A DNA stretch of 64,000 bases from an uncultured Eubacteriales bacterium (lineage in GTDB: Bacteria > Bacillota > Clostridia > Oscillospirales > Oscillospiraceae): NCBI GenBank assembly GCA_900550165.1, contig URQY01000005.1, forward strand, positions 1 to 64,000, given 5' to 3'. This document shows positions 8,101-15,680 of the stretch, in pieces. Numbering within the stretch: position 1 is the first letter of the stretch; every line of letters begins with the position of its first letter. Below the pieces are notes generated by a model that had not been told where the DNA came from, searched no databases, and saw nothing but the letters and a program-made list of their open reading frames with translations. Position numbers and translations under genes: made by a program.

Positions 8101-8648
8101 TTTTGAACTCTCCTCAGCAGTTCTATGTGTTTTCTTCCTTTGCACGGCAAATTGTAGTAATCTTCTGAAGAAACAAAATCCATCAGTGGAATTTTAGGAA
8201 AATATGTTTTATTAAAACATTTCAGAGCAATCAATTTCCCAGAATGTTTCCAGTCTAATATCTGCTTTGGGCGATATCCCAAAATCGTGCATACCTGCTT
8301 TTCTGTCAGCAGATCCGGCAGAGAGGACATTTCCTGCTCCACAGCCAACCGAATAGCGCCGCCTAATTCGCTTGAATATGGCTGCGGTGGAGTATATGGG
8401 ATACAGTTGTGGCGCTTGCCCTTGAGATAGTACAATGGATTCTGTTGACGATCAGCCAAATACCTTTCAACTTCTTCCTTTGCAATTTTGTATCCAAATC
8501 CTTTTCGTTTCGGCTTCTCTGCGGATACCCTGCCGGTTTCTATCAACCACAATGCAGTTTCCTTGCATATATGTGCAATTTGGTAAAATTCTTCTTTGCT
8601 GATATAGTCTTTTTGAATATCCGAAAGACTAAGCTGCCTGTTTTTCAT
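8097..8648 (-). CDS. Helix-turn-helix protein upstream of parA
   Basis: 183 aa. It has two excisionase/MerR-like helix-turn-helix segments: one near residues 15-65 (ISKEEFYQIAHICKETALWL ... YKIAKEEVERYL) and one near 115-150 (LLTEKQVCTILGYRPKQI). It sits between a small HTH gene (4-nt overlap) and parA (4-nt overlap), so it is part of the partition operon. It may be the DNA-binding regulator, or an initiator acting on the repeats at 8944-9075. No replication-protein family is recognisable. Confidence 0.6.
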   Translation of the reverse strand: MKNRQLSLSDIQKDYISKEEFYQIAHICKETALWLIETGRVSAEKPKRKGFGYKIAKEEVERYLADRQQNPLYYLKGKRHNCIPYTPPQPYSSELGGAIRLAVEQEMSSLPDLLTEKQVCTILGYRPKQILDWKHSGKLIALKCFNKTYFPKIPLMDFVSSEDYYNLPCKGRKHIELLRRVQK

Positions 8649-8884
8649 ACCCGCACCTTCAGCCTTCTCTCCGCGTAGTCCTCGCTTAATACATAGTCAA
8701 TAATGGACTCTTTGAAGATCCAGTAGTGCGGTTTAATAAAGATGGCTTTTACAAGCCCATCGCGAATTAACTTCCGAGCAAAGCTATCGCCTATTCCACC
8801 TAACATTTCACGAAATGTTAGTACAGACACTACATCGGGGTATTTCTTGAATTGTTGTACATATCTCTTCCTTGGGTTTTCCAT
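8645..8884 (-). CDS. Small excisionase-like HTH protein (79 aa)
   Basis: ATG 8884 with GGAGG 7 nt upstream. The fold pattern LTFREMLGGIGDSFARKLIRDGLVKAIFIKPHYWIF resembles the winged HTH of Xis/excisionase and plasmid regulators. It is the first gene of the partition operon, directly facing the repeat-containing segment. A role as repressor or recombination directionality factor is possible but is inferred from fold and place only. Confidence 0.6.
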   Translation of the reverse strand: MENPRKRYVQQFKKYPDVVSVLTFREMLGGIGDSFARKLIRDGLVKAIFIKPHYWIFKESIIDYVLSEDYAERRLKVRV

Positions 8885-8909
8885 GATCGAACCTCCGTCT
8901 AAATTACCA

Positions 8910-8938
8910 TTGACAGATAGGTTCGATACCTATAGTAT
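8910..8938 (+). promoter_or_regulatory. Canonical promoter pointing right, with palindromic spacer
   Basis: TTGACA (8910-8915), 17 nt, TAGTAT (8933-8938) on the plus strand. The spacer contains the inverted repeat ATAGGT-N5-ACCTAT. No convincing plus-strand gene follows before the tRNA fragment, so the transcript would be a short non-coding RNA or an antisense/control RNA. The same palindrome is in the leader of the minus-strand operon and may be an autoregulatory operator. Confidence 0.5.
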
Positions 8939-8943
8939 GATTC

Positions 8944-9075
8944 AGTTCTCTCCTAAAACTTCAAAATTCGTTTGAGTTCTCTCCTATGTCCACCATTCCT
9001 CACGAGAAAACGGGTTATACCGGAGTTCTCTCCCAGTTCTCTCCAAACCGCTTTTTTGAGCTGTCAGGAGAGAAC
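8944..9075. repeat. Iteron-like repeats (five copies of a TTCTCTCC motif)
   Basis: AGTTCTCTCC occurs at 8944-8953, 8975-8984, 9024-9033 and 9035-9044, and once inverted with one change (GGAGAGAACA, 9067-9076). The segment 8885-9190 has no gene I can support. Repeats next to parAB and HTH genes at the element end suggest a replication origin or multi-site operator. Confidence 0.6.
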
Positions 9076-9193
9076 ACCAAGGCATTCCGTATTTGCTTAA
9101 TAAAAACGCGAAAAAATCAAAAAAGCCAGTAATATCAACGCTTCCAGGGAACGGTGGAGTGCAGATTGCGGCGGAAAACAGAATCGATATAAC

Positions 9194-9250
9194 CACTCAA
9201 AATCCGCCGATGGCAACATCATGTGGGTTCGAGTCCCACCACCGGCACCA
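9194..9250 (+). other. Element boundary: 3' fragment of tRNA-Leu(CAA), attachment site
   Basis: The anticodon loop CTCAAAA (anticodon CAA), the long variable arm, a perfect T-arm (GTGGG / CCCAC around TTCGAGT), the acceptor 3' strand CACCGGC, A and CCA are all present. The bases before the anticodon loop do not pair with the anticodon stem, and no GCCGGTG acceptor 5' strand is found, so the 5' half is absent. The fragment marks the right end of an element integrated in a tRNA-Leu gene. The crossover must lie at or just 5' of the anticodon loop. Confidence 0.85.
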
Positions 9251-9289
9251 GCTCGTCACAAGCGTCATATCGCTTGCGACGAGCTTTTT
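9251..9289 (+). terminator. Terminator of the original tRNA-Leu gene
   Basis: It starts immediately after the CCA end: arms GCTCGTCACAAGCG and CGCTTGCGACGAGC, loop TCATAT, then TTTTTAT. This is the normal downstream neighbour of the tRNA before integration. Confidence 0.85.
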
Positions 9290-9530
9290 ATAAAAGCTCA
9301 TCGTTCGCTCATTCTGCTGTGCCTCGCTTTTCGCCCGGCAAACGCTTCGCTGGTTTACCGGGCGAGGGAACTGAGAAGCACAAAAATATCCGAATTGCTG
9401 CCACCTGACACGTCGGAGTGCGCTTGTGCCGCAGCTCCTCCTCTCCGAATCGAACCCGCTGCGTCGGGCTTCAGTTTGGCTTTGGGTGCAGGCCCGAAAG
9501 CAGCGGCACCGATACGGCTGCAATATAATA
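9290..9530. other. Non-coding gap with one large hairpin
   Basis: No gene supported. A strong inverted repeat (TCGCCCGG ... CCGGGCGA, about 9335-9366) and a tRNA-like GGGTTCGATTC on the minus strand near 9446-9456 are present. The latter lacks pairing arms. Confidence 0.4.
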
Positions 9531-9568
9531 AAAGGTCGGAGCAGAGTTCACCCTGCTCCGACCTTTTT
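9531..9568. terminator. Bidirectional terminator
   Basis: Arms AAAGGTCGGAGCAG and CTGCTCCGACCTTTTT give a 14-bp stem with A/T tracts on both sides, so it can act on both strands. It closes the PRTase transcript from the right. The stretch 9569-9689 shows nothing further. Confidence 0.8.
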
Positions 9569-9689
9569 GCTTTTTCGGGAAAAGAGCATCATCCGCCTGC
9601 TCCCTTGATGCGTTCGATTCCGGGCGTGCGGGGATGATCGCTGCTATACCGCCATTGCTGCGCTGCCTTTGGCGGTCTCGCATACGGAT

Positions 9690-10250
9690 CTACTTCACAC
9701 TGCCGTCGGCATTGAAGACCGGCAGCTTTTCGAGGAAGAGAATGTCCTTGCGGTCGGCCGCGCCGCCCTCGGCCAAAACAGCCATGCGGCCCGTGACGGT
9801 GCCGCCCGCCTTTTCGACGAGCGCCTCCATCGCCTTGAGCGAGCCGCCCGTGGAGATGACGTCGTCGACGAGCAGGATCTTCTTGCCGCGGATGAGCGCC
9901 GCATCGTCCGAGCCGAGGAAGAGCTTCTGCTGGGCGGCGGTCGTGATGGACTTATCCTCTACGGAGATGGGATCGGGCATATAGACCTTGGGGCCCTTGC
10001 GCGCGATGAAATACTTCTTCGCGCCGCTCTGACGCGCCATCTCGTGGATGAGGGGAATGGACTTGGCCTCGGCGGTGAAGAGGTAATCGTAGTCGATGCC
10101 CTCGGCGAGCTTCAAGAGCTCTTCTGCGCAGCGCACAGTCAGCTCCGCGTCGCCGAACATGATGAAAGCACCGATATAAAGATCGTCCGTTACCTTGCAG
10201 ATGGGAAAGTCGCGGTCAAGACCCGCGACATGCATCGGATAAGTCGCCAT
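9690..10250 (-). CDS. Type I phosphoribosyltransferase (adenine/xanthine PRTase-like)
   Basis: 186 aa. The PRPP-binding motif KKILLVDDVISTGGSLKA is clear near residues 122-139, and the surrounding order (YDYLFTAEAKSIPLIHEMAR, KKYFIARKGPKVYM) resembles Apt/Xpt enzymes that make AMP or XMP from a free purine and PRPP. Whether the base is adenine or another purine cannot be read from sequence. It is monocistronic: promoter at 10313-10340, terminator at 9531-9568. Confidence 0.82.
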   Translation of the reverse strand: MATYPMHVAGLDRDFPICKVTDDLYIGAFIMFGDAELTVRCAEELLKLAEGIDYDYLFTAEAKSIPLIHEMARQSGAKKYFIARKGPKVYMPDPISVEDKSITTAAQQKLFLGSDDAALIRGKKILLVDDVISTGGSLKAMEALVEKAGGTVTGRMAVLAEGGAADRKDILFLEKLPVFNADGSVK

Positions 10251-10312
10251 AAAAGGAAGCTCCCTTCGCGTTTTACATCTTTTTCTGCCGTTTCGCGCGG
10301 CAAACAGGATTT

Positions 10313-10340
10313 AGTATATCTTTTTTGTGCGGATTGTCAA
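10313..10340 (-). promoter_or_regulatory. Promoter of the phosphoribosyltransferase gene
   Basis: Minus strand TTGACA (10335-10340), 16-nt spacer, TATACT (10313-10318), about 60 nt before the start codon. Confidence 0.7.
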
Positions 10341-10344
10341 GCGC

Positions 10345-10545
10345 TCAGACCTCGGTATCGCCCTCGGGCAGGATGATCGCGCAGGCAATGTAGGCGAGCA
10401 CGCCGGTACCGGCGGCCAGAGCGAGGACCGCCCAGAGCACGCGCACGATCGACGGGTCAATGTTGAAGTAGTCTGCGATGCCTGCGCAGACGCCGCAGAT
10501 CATCTTGTTGTTGCGGGACTTGTAAAGACGCTTTCTTTCGTCCAT
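10345..10545 (-). CDS. PspC-domain small membrane protein
   Basis: 66 aa from ATG 10545 (AAGGAGA upstream). The order RLYKSRNNKMICGVCAGIAD, then YFNIDPSIVRVLWAVLAL, one membrane segment and ILPEG is the complete PspC domain. PspC proteins are small inner-membrane stress-response components. There is no pspA next to it, so it is a lone copy as common in Clostridia. Confidence 0.88.
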   Translation of the reverse strand: MDERKRLYKSRNNKMICGVCAGIADYFNIDPSIVRVLWAVLALAAGTGVLAYIACAIILPEGDTEV

Positions 10546-10738
10546 GATCGTTCTCCTTATCCGGCTGCGAGAGCAGCCACGGTGGGTTTGTAAACAACTA
10601 TTATAGTATACCACGTTTTTGCACGTTGTAAAGTGCGGTTTTTCCGCGTTTTGGGCAGGAAAAGGGGAGTGCGCAGAGGAAAATGCGCGATATTTTGCGC
10701 TTTTGCCGCTTTTTTGCCGGCAAGGGGCAAATTCCCTC

Positions 10739-10767
10739 TTGCAAGTTCCTTTTTTCTGTGATATAAG
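10739..10767 (+). promoter_or_regulatory. Promoter of the T-box-pheST transcript
   Basis: TTGCAA (10739-10744), 17 nt, TATAAG (10762-10767), just upstream of the T-box leader. Confidence 0.65.
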
Positions 10768-10779
10768 TACCACTTAGAC

Positions 10780-11017
10780 AAATGCTGTGAAAGGGAAAAT
10801 AGCGAGCTTGTTCCGGATAGAGAGGATCGGTCGGCGGCTGGGAGCCGGTCTGCGGGATGTCGCTTGGTTCGCCCCCGAGCAGCCGCGAGGAAATGCGCGG
10901 CCGGTCAGCCTCCGTTACGGGCAAGTGAGCGCGCGCCTTCTGGCGCGAATCAGGGTGGTACCGCGGAAGAAAGTCTTTCGTCCCGAAAATATCGGGAGGA
11001 AGGGCTATTTTTTTGCC
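10780..11017 (+). promoter_or_regulatory. T-box leader (Phe) controlling pheST
   Basis: The hallmark AGGGTGGTACCGCG lies at 10952-10965. A candidate specifier TTC (Phe) lies at 10868-10870 in the lower part of stem I. A terminator follows at about 10971-11017: stem of AGTC and TCCCGA pairing with TCGGGA and GGGCT, then T7. Uncharged tRNA-Phe pairs with the T-box and prevents termination, turning on pheS-pheT. The specifier fits the downstream genes; stem I folding was not computed. Confidence 0.9.
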
Positions 11018-11070
11018 CCTGCCGCTGACTTTTACATTTTGCAAATTTTTACCTGAAAAGGAGAAATGAT

Positions 11071-12096
11071 ATGAAACAGCAACTGGAAGCGATCCGCAAA
11101 GCGGCGCTTGACGCGATCTCCGACGCCGGCAAGACGGAGGACCTCGAAGCGCTGCGCGTCCGTTACCTTGGCAAAAAGGGCGAGCTGACCGCCGTTTTGA
11201 AGCAGATGGGCAAGCTCAGCGCCGAAGAGCGCCCCGTGATCGGGCAGATGGCCAACGAGGTGCGCGCCAAGCTCGAATCCGGCATCGAGGAGAAGACGAA
11301 GGAGCTTGCTGACAAGGCGATGGAGCTCAAGCTCAGATCCGAGGCCGTGGATGTCACCATCCCGGGCCGGCAGGAGAAGATCGGCGTGAAGCACCCGATG
11401 TATCAGGTGCTCGACGAGATCAAGGACATTTTTGTCGGCATGGGCTTTGAGATTCTCGAGGACCGCGAGGTCGAGCTTGCCGAGTATAACTTCACCAAGC
11501 TCAACGTGGAAGAGGGCCATCCCGCCCGCGAGTGGAGCGATACGTTCTACTTCACCGAGGACAGCTCCATCCTCCTGCGCACGCAGACCTCTCCGATGCA
11601 GATCCACGCGATGGAGACGCGCGAGCTGCCCATCCGCATCCTGGCCCCGGGCCGCGTATACCGCAAGGACGAGGTCGACGCCACGCACTCGCCCATGTTC
11701 CACCAGATCGAGGGCATGGCCATCGACAAGGGCATCACGATGGCGGACCTCAAGGGCACGCTCAACGAGGTCGTGCGCCAGCTCTACGGCGAGCACACGG
11801 TCACGCGCTTCCGCCCGCATCATTTCCCGTTCACCGAGCCGAGCTGCGAAATGGATATCCAGTGCCACAAGTGCCACGGCGCGGGCTGCCCCACCTGCAA
11901 GGGCGAGGGCTGGATCGAGGTGCTCGGCGCCGGTATGATCCACCCGAAGGTCCTCGAGGGCTGCGGTATCGACTCCACGGTCTATTCCGGCTGGGCGTTC
12001 GGCATGGGTCTTGAGCGTCTGGCGCTCGGCCACTTCAAGATCAGCGACCTGCGCCTGATCTTCGAAAACGACGTCCGTTTCCTGGAGCAGTTCTAA
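11071..12096 (+). CDS. pheS: Phenylalanine--tRNA ligase alpha subunit
   Basis: 341 aa, the usual length. An N-terminal coiled coil (about 1-90) contains RYLGKKGELTAVLKQMG. The class II catalytic core has motif 2 FRPHHFPFTEPSCEMD and motif 3 GWAFGMGLERLALGHF. A Cys-rich zinc-like stretch CHKCHGAGCPTCKGEGW sits in the catalytic domain (a frequent PheS variant). It forms the (alpha-beta)2 synthetase with PheT, whose gene starts 20 nt downstream. Controlled by the T-box leader. Confidence 0.97.
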   Translation: MKQQLEAIRKAALDAISDAGKTEDLEALRVRYLGKKGELTAVLKQMGKLSAEERPVIGQMANEVRAKLESGIEEKTKELADKAMELKLRSEAVDVTIPGRQEKIGVKHPMYQVLDEIKDIFVGMGFEILEDREVELAEYNFTKLNVEEGHPAREWSDTFYFTEDSSILLRTQTSPMQIHAMETRELPIRILAPGRVYRKDEVDATHSPMFHQIEGMAIDKGITMADLKGTLNEVVRQLYGEHTVTRFRPHHFPFTEPSCEMDIQCHKCHGAGCPTCKGEGWIEVLGAGMIHPKVLEGCGIDSTVYSGWAFGMGLERLALGHFKISDLRLIFENDVRFLEQF

Positions 12097-12116
12097 AATA
12101 AGGAGGACTGAAAAGA

Positions 12117-14807
12117 ATGATTTTAAGCAGAAATTGGCTCAACGAGTTTGTTGACCTCAAGGATATCACCGACAAGCAGTTCAACGACGATATGACGCTC
12201 TCCGGCTCGAAGGTCGAGACGATCGAGCGCGGCGACGAGGAACTCAAAAATGTGGTCGTGGGCAAGATCCTTGAAATGAAGCGCCACGAAAATTCCGACC
12301 ACATGTGGGTCTTGAAGATCGACGTCGGTCAGGCGGAGCCTGTGCAGATCGTCACGGGCGCGTGGAACGTCCATGTGGGCGACTATGTGCCCGCCGCACT
12401 TTCCGGCGCGCATCTGCCCGGCGGCATCAAGATCGAAAAGGGCGCGCTGCGCGGTGTCGAGTCCGACGGTATGCTCTGCTCGCTCAAGGAGCTTGGCATG
12501 ACGGCGGAGCACGACTTCCCCTATGCCGTCATCACGCCCGCGGCCATCCTGAACGACTATCATCCCATCGACAAGGATAAGCCCTCCATCCCCGCTGACA
12601 TCAAGCCCGGCGACAAGATCTACGGCCCCGTGGTGGCGGCGAAGGTGCTTGAATGCGCCCCGCAGGGCGACGGCACGTTCCACATCTGCCTCGACCTCGG
12701 CAATGCGACCGCTGTGCCCGATACGTGCTGCTCCAACCTCCACGAGGGCGACCTTGTCGCCTACAACACCAAGAGCGACGCCATCTGCACGCTCGAGGAT
12801 CTGCACGCAGAGCAGAAGGAATTCCCCCACTGCATTCCTGACGGCATCTTCATCCTGCAGGAAGAGGATGCAAAGCCGGGCCTTGATATGGCGCGCATCC
12901 TCGGCTTTGACGATTCCATCGTTGAGTTTGAGATCACGCCCAACCGCCCCGACTGCCTGAGTGTTATCGGTCTTGCGCGCGAGGCGAGCGCGACCTTCAA
13001 GCGCTCGCTCAAGCTGCACGAGCCCGAGCCGCACGGCTGCGGCGGCAGCATCGCGGAGCTTGTCGACATTGACATTGAGGACGGCAACCTCTGCCCGCGC
13101 TACACCGCGCGCATGGTGAAAAATGTCAAGATCGCGCCGTCTCCGCGCTGGATGCGCGAGAGACTGCGCAACAGCGGCGTGCGCCCGATCAACAACATTG
13201 TCGATATCACAAACTACGTCATGCTCGAATACGGCCAGCCGATGCACGCCTTTGACTTCAGCTGCGTCGAAGGCGGCCACATCATCGTGCGCACCGCGCG
13301 CGAGGGCGAGACCATCCAGACGCTCGACGGCAACGAGCGCAAGCTGACGCCGAACATGCTCTGCATCTGCGACGAGCACAAGCCCGTGTGCGTCGCGGGC
13401 GTCATGGGCGGCGCGAACAGCGAGATCGTCGGCGACACGGCGATGGTGCTCTTTGAATCCGCCAACTTCAACGGCGTTTCCGTGCGCCGCACGGCCAGCG
13501 CCCTCGGTATGCGCACTGACGCCTCCTCCCGCTATGAAAAGGGTCTCGACATGATGAATACCATCAAGGCTGTCGAGCGCGCCTGCGAGCTTGTGGAGCT
13601 GCTCGGCTGCGGCGAGGTGGTCGACGGTGTGATGGACGTGGTCGCCAAGGAAAAGGCACCCACCTGCATCAAGCTTGAGCCTGAAAAGATCAACGCCCTG
13701 CTCGGCACGGAGCTCAGCGAGGACCTGATGCGCGAGATCCTCGTCTCCCTCGGCTTCATCCTGAACGGCGACGATATTTACGTTCCCTCCTGGCGCGGCG
13801 ATGTGGAGCATTACAGCGACATCGCCGAGGAGGTCGCCCGCTTCTACGGCTACAACAAGATCCCCTGCACGCTCATGCGCGGAGAGACCACGCGCGGCGG
13901 CTTCAGTGAGCAGCAGCGCTTCGACCGCGCCATTGGCGGCGCGGTGCGTGCGCTGGGCTACGACGAGATCATCACCTATTCTTTCATCAGTCCCACCTAT
14001 TACGATAAGATCCGTATGCCGAAGGATTCTCCGCTGCGCAATTCTCTGAAGATCCTCAACCCGCTGGGTGAGGACACCTCCATCATGCGCACGACCATCC
14101 TGCCGAGTATGCTCGAGATCGTTGCGCGCAACTACAGCTACCGCAACAAGTCTGCCCGCCTTTATGAGCTCGGCAAGATTTACCTGCCGCGCGAGGATGG
14201 CCTTGCCGATGAGCCGAAGTATCTCTCCCTCGGCGCTTACGGCGACGGCGTAGACTTTTTCGCCTTCAAGGGCGGCATCGAAACGCTGCTGCGTGAGCTG
14301 CGCATCACGGATGTGAAGTTCGAGGCCTGCACGGACAATGCTTCCTATCATCCCGGCCGCTGCGCGAACGTGTACGCAGGCGAAAAGCTTCTCGGCGTGT
14401 TCGGCCAGATCCATCCGCTCGTCGCGGCGAACTACGGCGTCGACACGGAAGTTTACACCGCGGAGCTGAGCTTCGAGGCGATGTATGAGATGCGCGGCGG
14501 CATCCCCGTTTATCAGCCGCTGCCGAAGTTCCCGGCCGTTACGCGCGATATCGCCGTCGTGTGCGACGAGGGCGTCACCGTCGGCGCGCTCGAGGAGAGC
14601 ATCCGCTGCGGGGCGAAGGGCCTTCTCAAGGATGTGTCGCTCTTCGACATTTACCGCGGCCCCGGCGTGGCCATCGGCAAGAAGAGCGTGGCGTTCAGCC
14701 TCGTTCTGCGCGCGGATGACCGCAGCCTCACCGGTGAGGAGGCGGACGAGGACGTTCAGTCCATCCTTGCCGCGCTGAAGGCCGACCACAACGCGGTGCT
14801 TCGCTAA
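12117..14807 (+). CDS. pheT: Phenylalanine--tRNA ligase beta subunit, with extra OB-like insert
   Basis: 896 aa, about 90-100 longer than the common ~800. Domains in order: N-terminal B1; tRNA-binding OB domain (about 42-155: VVVGKILEMKRHENSDHMWV ... LRGVESDGMLCSLKEL); an inserted region (about 155-265) that repeats the OB pattern (YGPVVAAKVLECAPQGDGTF, LDLGNATAVPDTCCSNLHEGD); then B3/B4 (NRPDCLSVIGLAREA), B5 (LLGTELSEDLMREILVSLGF), the catalytic-like core and the C-terminal anticodon-binding domain (PLPKFPAVTRDIAVVCDEG). The insert looks like a degenerate second copy of the OB domain. Strong AAGGAGG before ATG. Confidence 0.95.
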   Translation: MILSRNWLNEFVDLKDITDKQFNDDMTLSGSKVETIERGDEELKNVVVGKILEMKRHENSDHMWVLKIDVGQAEPVQIVTGAWNVHVGDYVPAALSGAHLPGGIKIEKGALRGVESDGMLCSLKELGMTAEHDFPYAVITPAAILNDYHPIDKDKPSIPADIKPGDKIYGPVVAAKVLECAPQGDGTFHICLDLGNATAVPDTCCSNLHEGDLVAYNTKSDAICTLEDLHAEQKEFPHCIPDGIFILQEEDAKPGLDMARILGFDDSIVEFEITPNRPDCLSVIGLAREASATFKRSLKLHEPEPHGCGGSIAELVDIDIEDGNLCPRYTARMVKNVKIAPSPRWMRERLRNSGVRPINNIVDITNYVMLEYGQPMHAFDFSCVEGGHIIVRTAREGETIQTLDGNERKLTPNMLCICDEHKPVCVAGVMGGANSEIVGDTAMVLFESANFNGVSVRRTASALGMRTDASSRYEKGLDMMNTIKAVERACELVELLGCGEVVDGVMDVVAKEKAPTCIKLEPEKINALLGTELSEDLMREILVSLGFILNGDDIYVPSWRGDVEHYSDIAEEVARFYGYNKIPCTLMRGETTRGGFSEQQRFDRAIGGAVRALGYDEIITYSFISPTYYDKIRMPKDSPLRNSLKILNPLGEDTSIMRTTILPSMLEIVARNYSYRNKSARLYELGKIYLPREDGLADEPKYLSLGAYGDGVDFFAFKGGIETLLRELRITDVKFEACTDNASYHPGRCANVYAGEKLLGVFGQIHPLVAANYGVDTEVYTAELSFEAMYEMRGGIPVYQPLPKFPAVTRDIAVVCDEGVTVGALEESIRCGAKGLLKDVSLFDIYRGPGVAIGKKSVAFSLVLRADDRSLTGEEADEDVQSILAALKADHNAVLR

Positions 14808-14847
14808 GACTTTTATAAGGAAAGATTACGTTTCTGTTACAGTTGAC

Positions 14848-14885
14848 AGCGCTCCCTTTACTTTTTGCAAAGGGAGCGCTATACT
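14848..14885 (+). promoter_or_regulatory. ireB promoter overlapping a perfect inverted repeat
   Basis: Arms AGCGCTCCCTTT (14848-14859) and AAAGGGAGCGCT (14869-14880) have no T-run after them, so it is a poor terminator. A promoter fits inside: TTTACT (14857-14862), 17 nt, TATACT (14880-14885). The palindrome could be an operator, or a pheT transcript-end hairpin. Confidence 0.45.
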
Positions 14886-14919
14886 GTCACCATCGGAAGC
14901 GGAAGGAGGGATTCGTCCC

Positions 14920-15165
14920 ATGGAAGAATTTACCCGCAAGTTTAACGTGGCGCAGGAAAAGGACGCGGAGATCCGCCATATCCTGACGACCGTTTATGCC
15001 GCGCTGGAGGACAAGGGCTATAACCCCATCAACCAGATCGTCGGCTATATCCTGTCGGAGGACCCCACCTATATCACGAATCACAACAATGCCCGCACGC
15101 TCATCCGCAAGCTCGACCGCGACGAGCTGCTGCAAACGCTCGTGCGCAGCTATCTGGGCAAATAA
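14920..15165 (+). CDS. ireB: IreB family regulatory phosphoprotein (UPF0297)
   Basis: 81 aa, full family length: FNVAQEKDAEIRHILTTVYA, LEDKGYNPINQIVGYILSED, PTYITNHNNARTLIRKLDRDE. IreB is a substrate of the PASTA kinase IreK and a negative regulator of cephalosporin resistance in enterococci. In Clostridia it usually sits before ruvX/yrzB. Here those partners are missing: it is followed by a terminator and an unrelated gene. Confidence 0.93.
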   Translation: MEEFTRKFNVAQEKDAEIRHILTTVYAALEDKGYNPINQIVGYILSEDPTYITNHNNARTLIRKLDRDELLQTLVRSYLGK

Positions 15166-15189
15166 GTAAAAATAAGTGAAGATCGACCC

Positions 15190-15235
15190 ACCCTCGGGGA
15201 CCGAAAAAAGGTCTCCGAGGGTTTGTTGCATTTTT
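15190..15235 (+). terminator. Terminator after ireB
   Basis: Arms ACCCTCGGGGACC and GGTCTCCGAGGGT, A-rich loop, followed by TTTGTTGCATTTTTT. Confidence 0.8.
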
Positions 15236-15249
15236 TCGGCACGGTTTTA

Positions 15250-15278
15250 TTGACAAGGTGGGCAAAAAATGCTATACT
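15250..15278 (+). promoter_or_regulatory. Near-consensus sigma-A promoter
   Basis: TTGACA (15250-15255), exactly 17 nt, TATACT (15273-15278). Start of transcription is expected near 15285, immediately before the GTTACAA repeats. Confidence 0.85.
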
Positions 15279-15285
15279 GCAAAAA

Positions 15286-15322
15286 GTTACAAAACGGTTA
15301 CAAAGTTACAAATTGGTTACAA
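15286..15322 (+). repeat. Four GTTACAA repeats in the 5' leader
   Basis: GTTACAA at 15286-15292, 15297-15303, 15305-15311 and 15316-15322, between the predicted transcription start and the ribosome-binding site (TTAGGAG). Spacing alternates 11, 8, 11. Probable protein- or RNA-binding array controlling the next gene. Confidence 0.7.
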
Positions 15323-15340
15323 GAGTTAGGAGTGAGTCAA

Positions 15341-15634
15341 ATGGCAGAAGCTACGGAAGGCCTCGTTTACCGCGGCCACCCGCTGCGCCGGGTAGATAAT
15401 CTCATCTACTACGGCTCGATGGCGGATAAATATATCGTGATGATGCAGGTGCTCGACACGGCCCCGCTCAAAGATATCACGCTGGCAAAGCGCGTTTCCA
15501 TTCAGTTGCAGTTGACCGATGCGACCCTTCGTTCGCGCGACCGCGTGGTGCGCTCCACGGAAAAGGGGAGCCTCGGCGAGGCGATGGAGTTCGCTTCCAT
15601 CTGGCTCGAGCGCGCGCTGAGCGGCAAGATGTGA
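15341..15634 (+). CDS. Uncharacterised protein (97 aa) behind GTTACAA repeats
   Basis: ATG 15341 is chosen because TTAGGAGTG lies just upstream and the earlier in-frame ATG (15269) falls in the promoter. Soluble, no signal peptide. It has the phrases VYRGHPLRRVDNLIYYG and MADKYIVMMQVLDT and an amphipathic C-terminal helix (GEAMEFASIWLERALSG). I do not recognise the family. It has its own strong promoter and lies 46 nt before the NlpC/P60 gene without a terminator between, so they may be cotranscribed. Confidence 0.65.
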   Translation: MAEATEGLVYRGHPLRRVDNLIYYGSMADKYIVMMQVLDTAPLKDITLAKRVSIQLQLTDATLRSRDRVVRSTEKGSLGEAMEFASIWLERALSGKM

Positions 15635-15680
15635 TCGCTGCGCAACAACCTGATTTTTTCACGAAAGGACGACCCACACG

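Noticed and set aside
9093..9293. Plus-strand ORF crossing the tRNA-Leu fragment
   Set aside because: Its second half is simply the translated tRNA and terminator; no start signal or family match.
9440..9470. T-loop-like GGGTTCGATTC on the minus strand
   Set aside because: The flanking bases do not pair and no acceptor or anticodon arm is present, so it is not a tRNA.
12123..14789. 888-codon open frame on the minus strand opposite pheT
   Set aside because: An effect of high GC and codon bias of pheT; composition is Arg/Ala/Val-rich without any family pattern, and pheT itself is certain.
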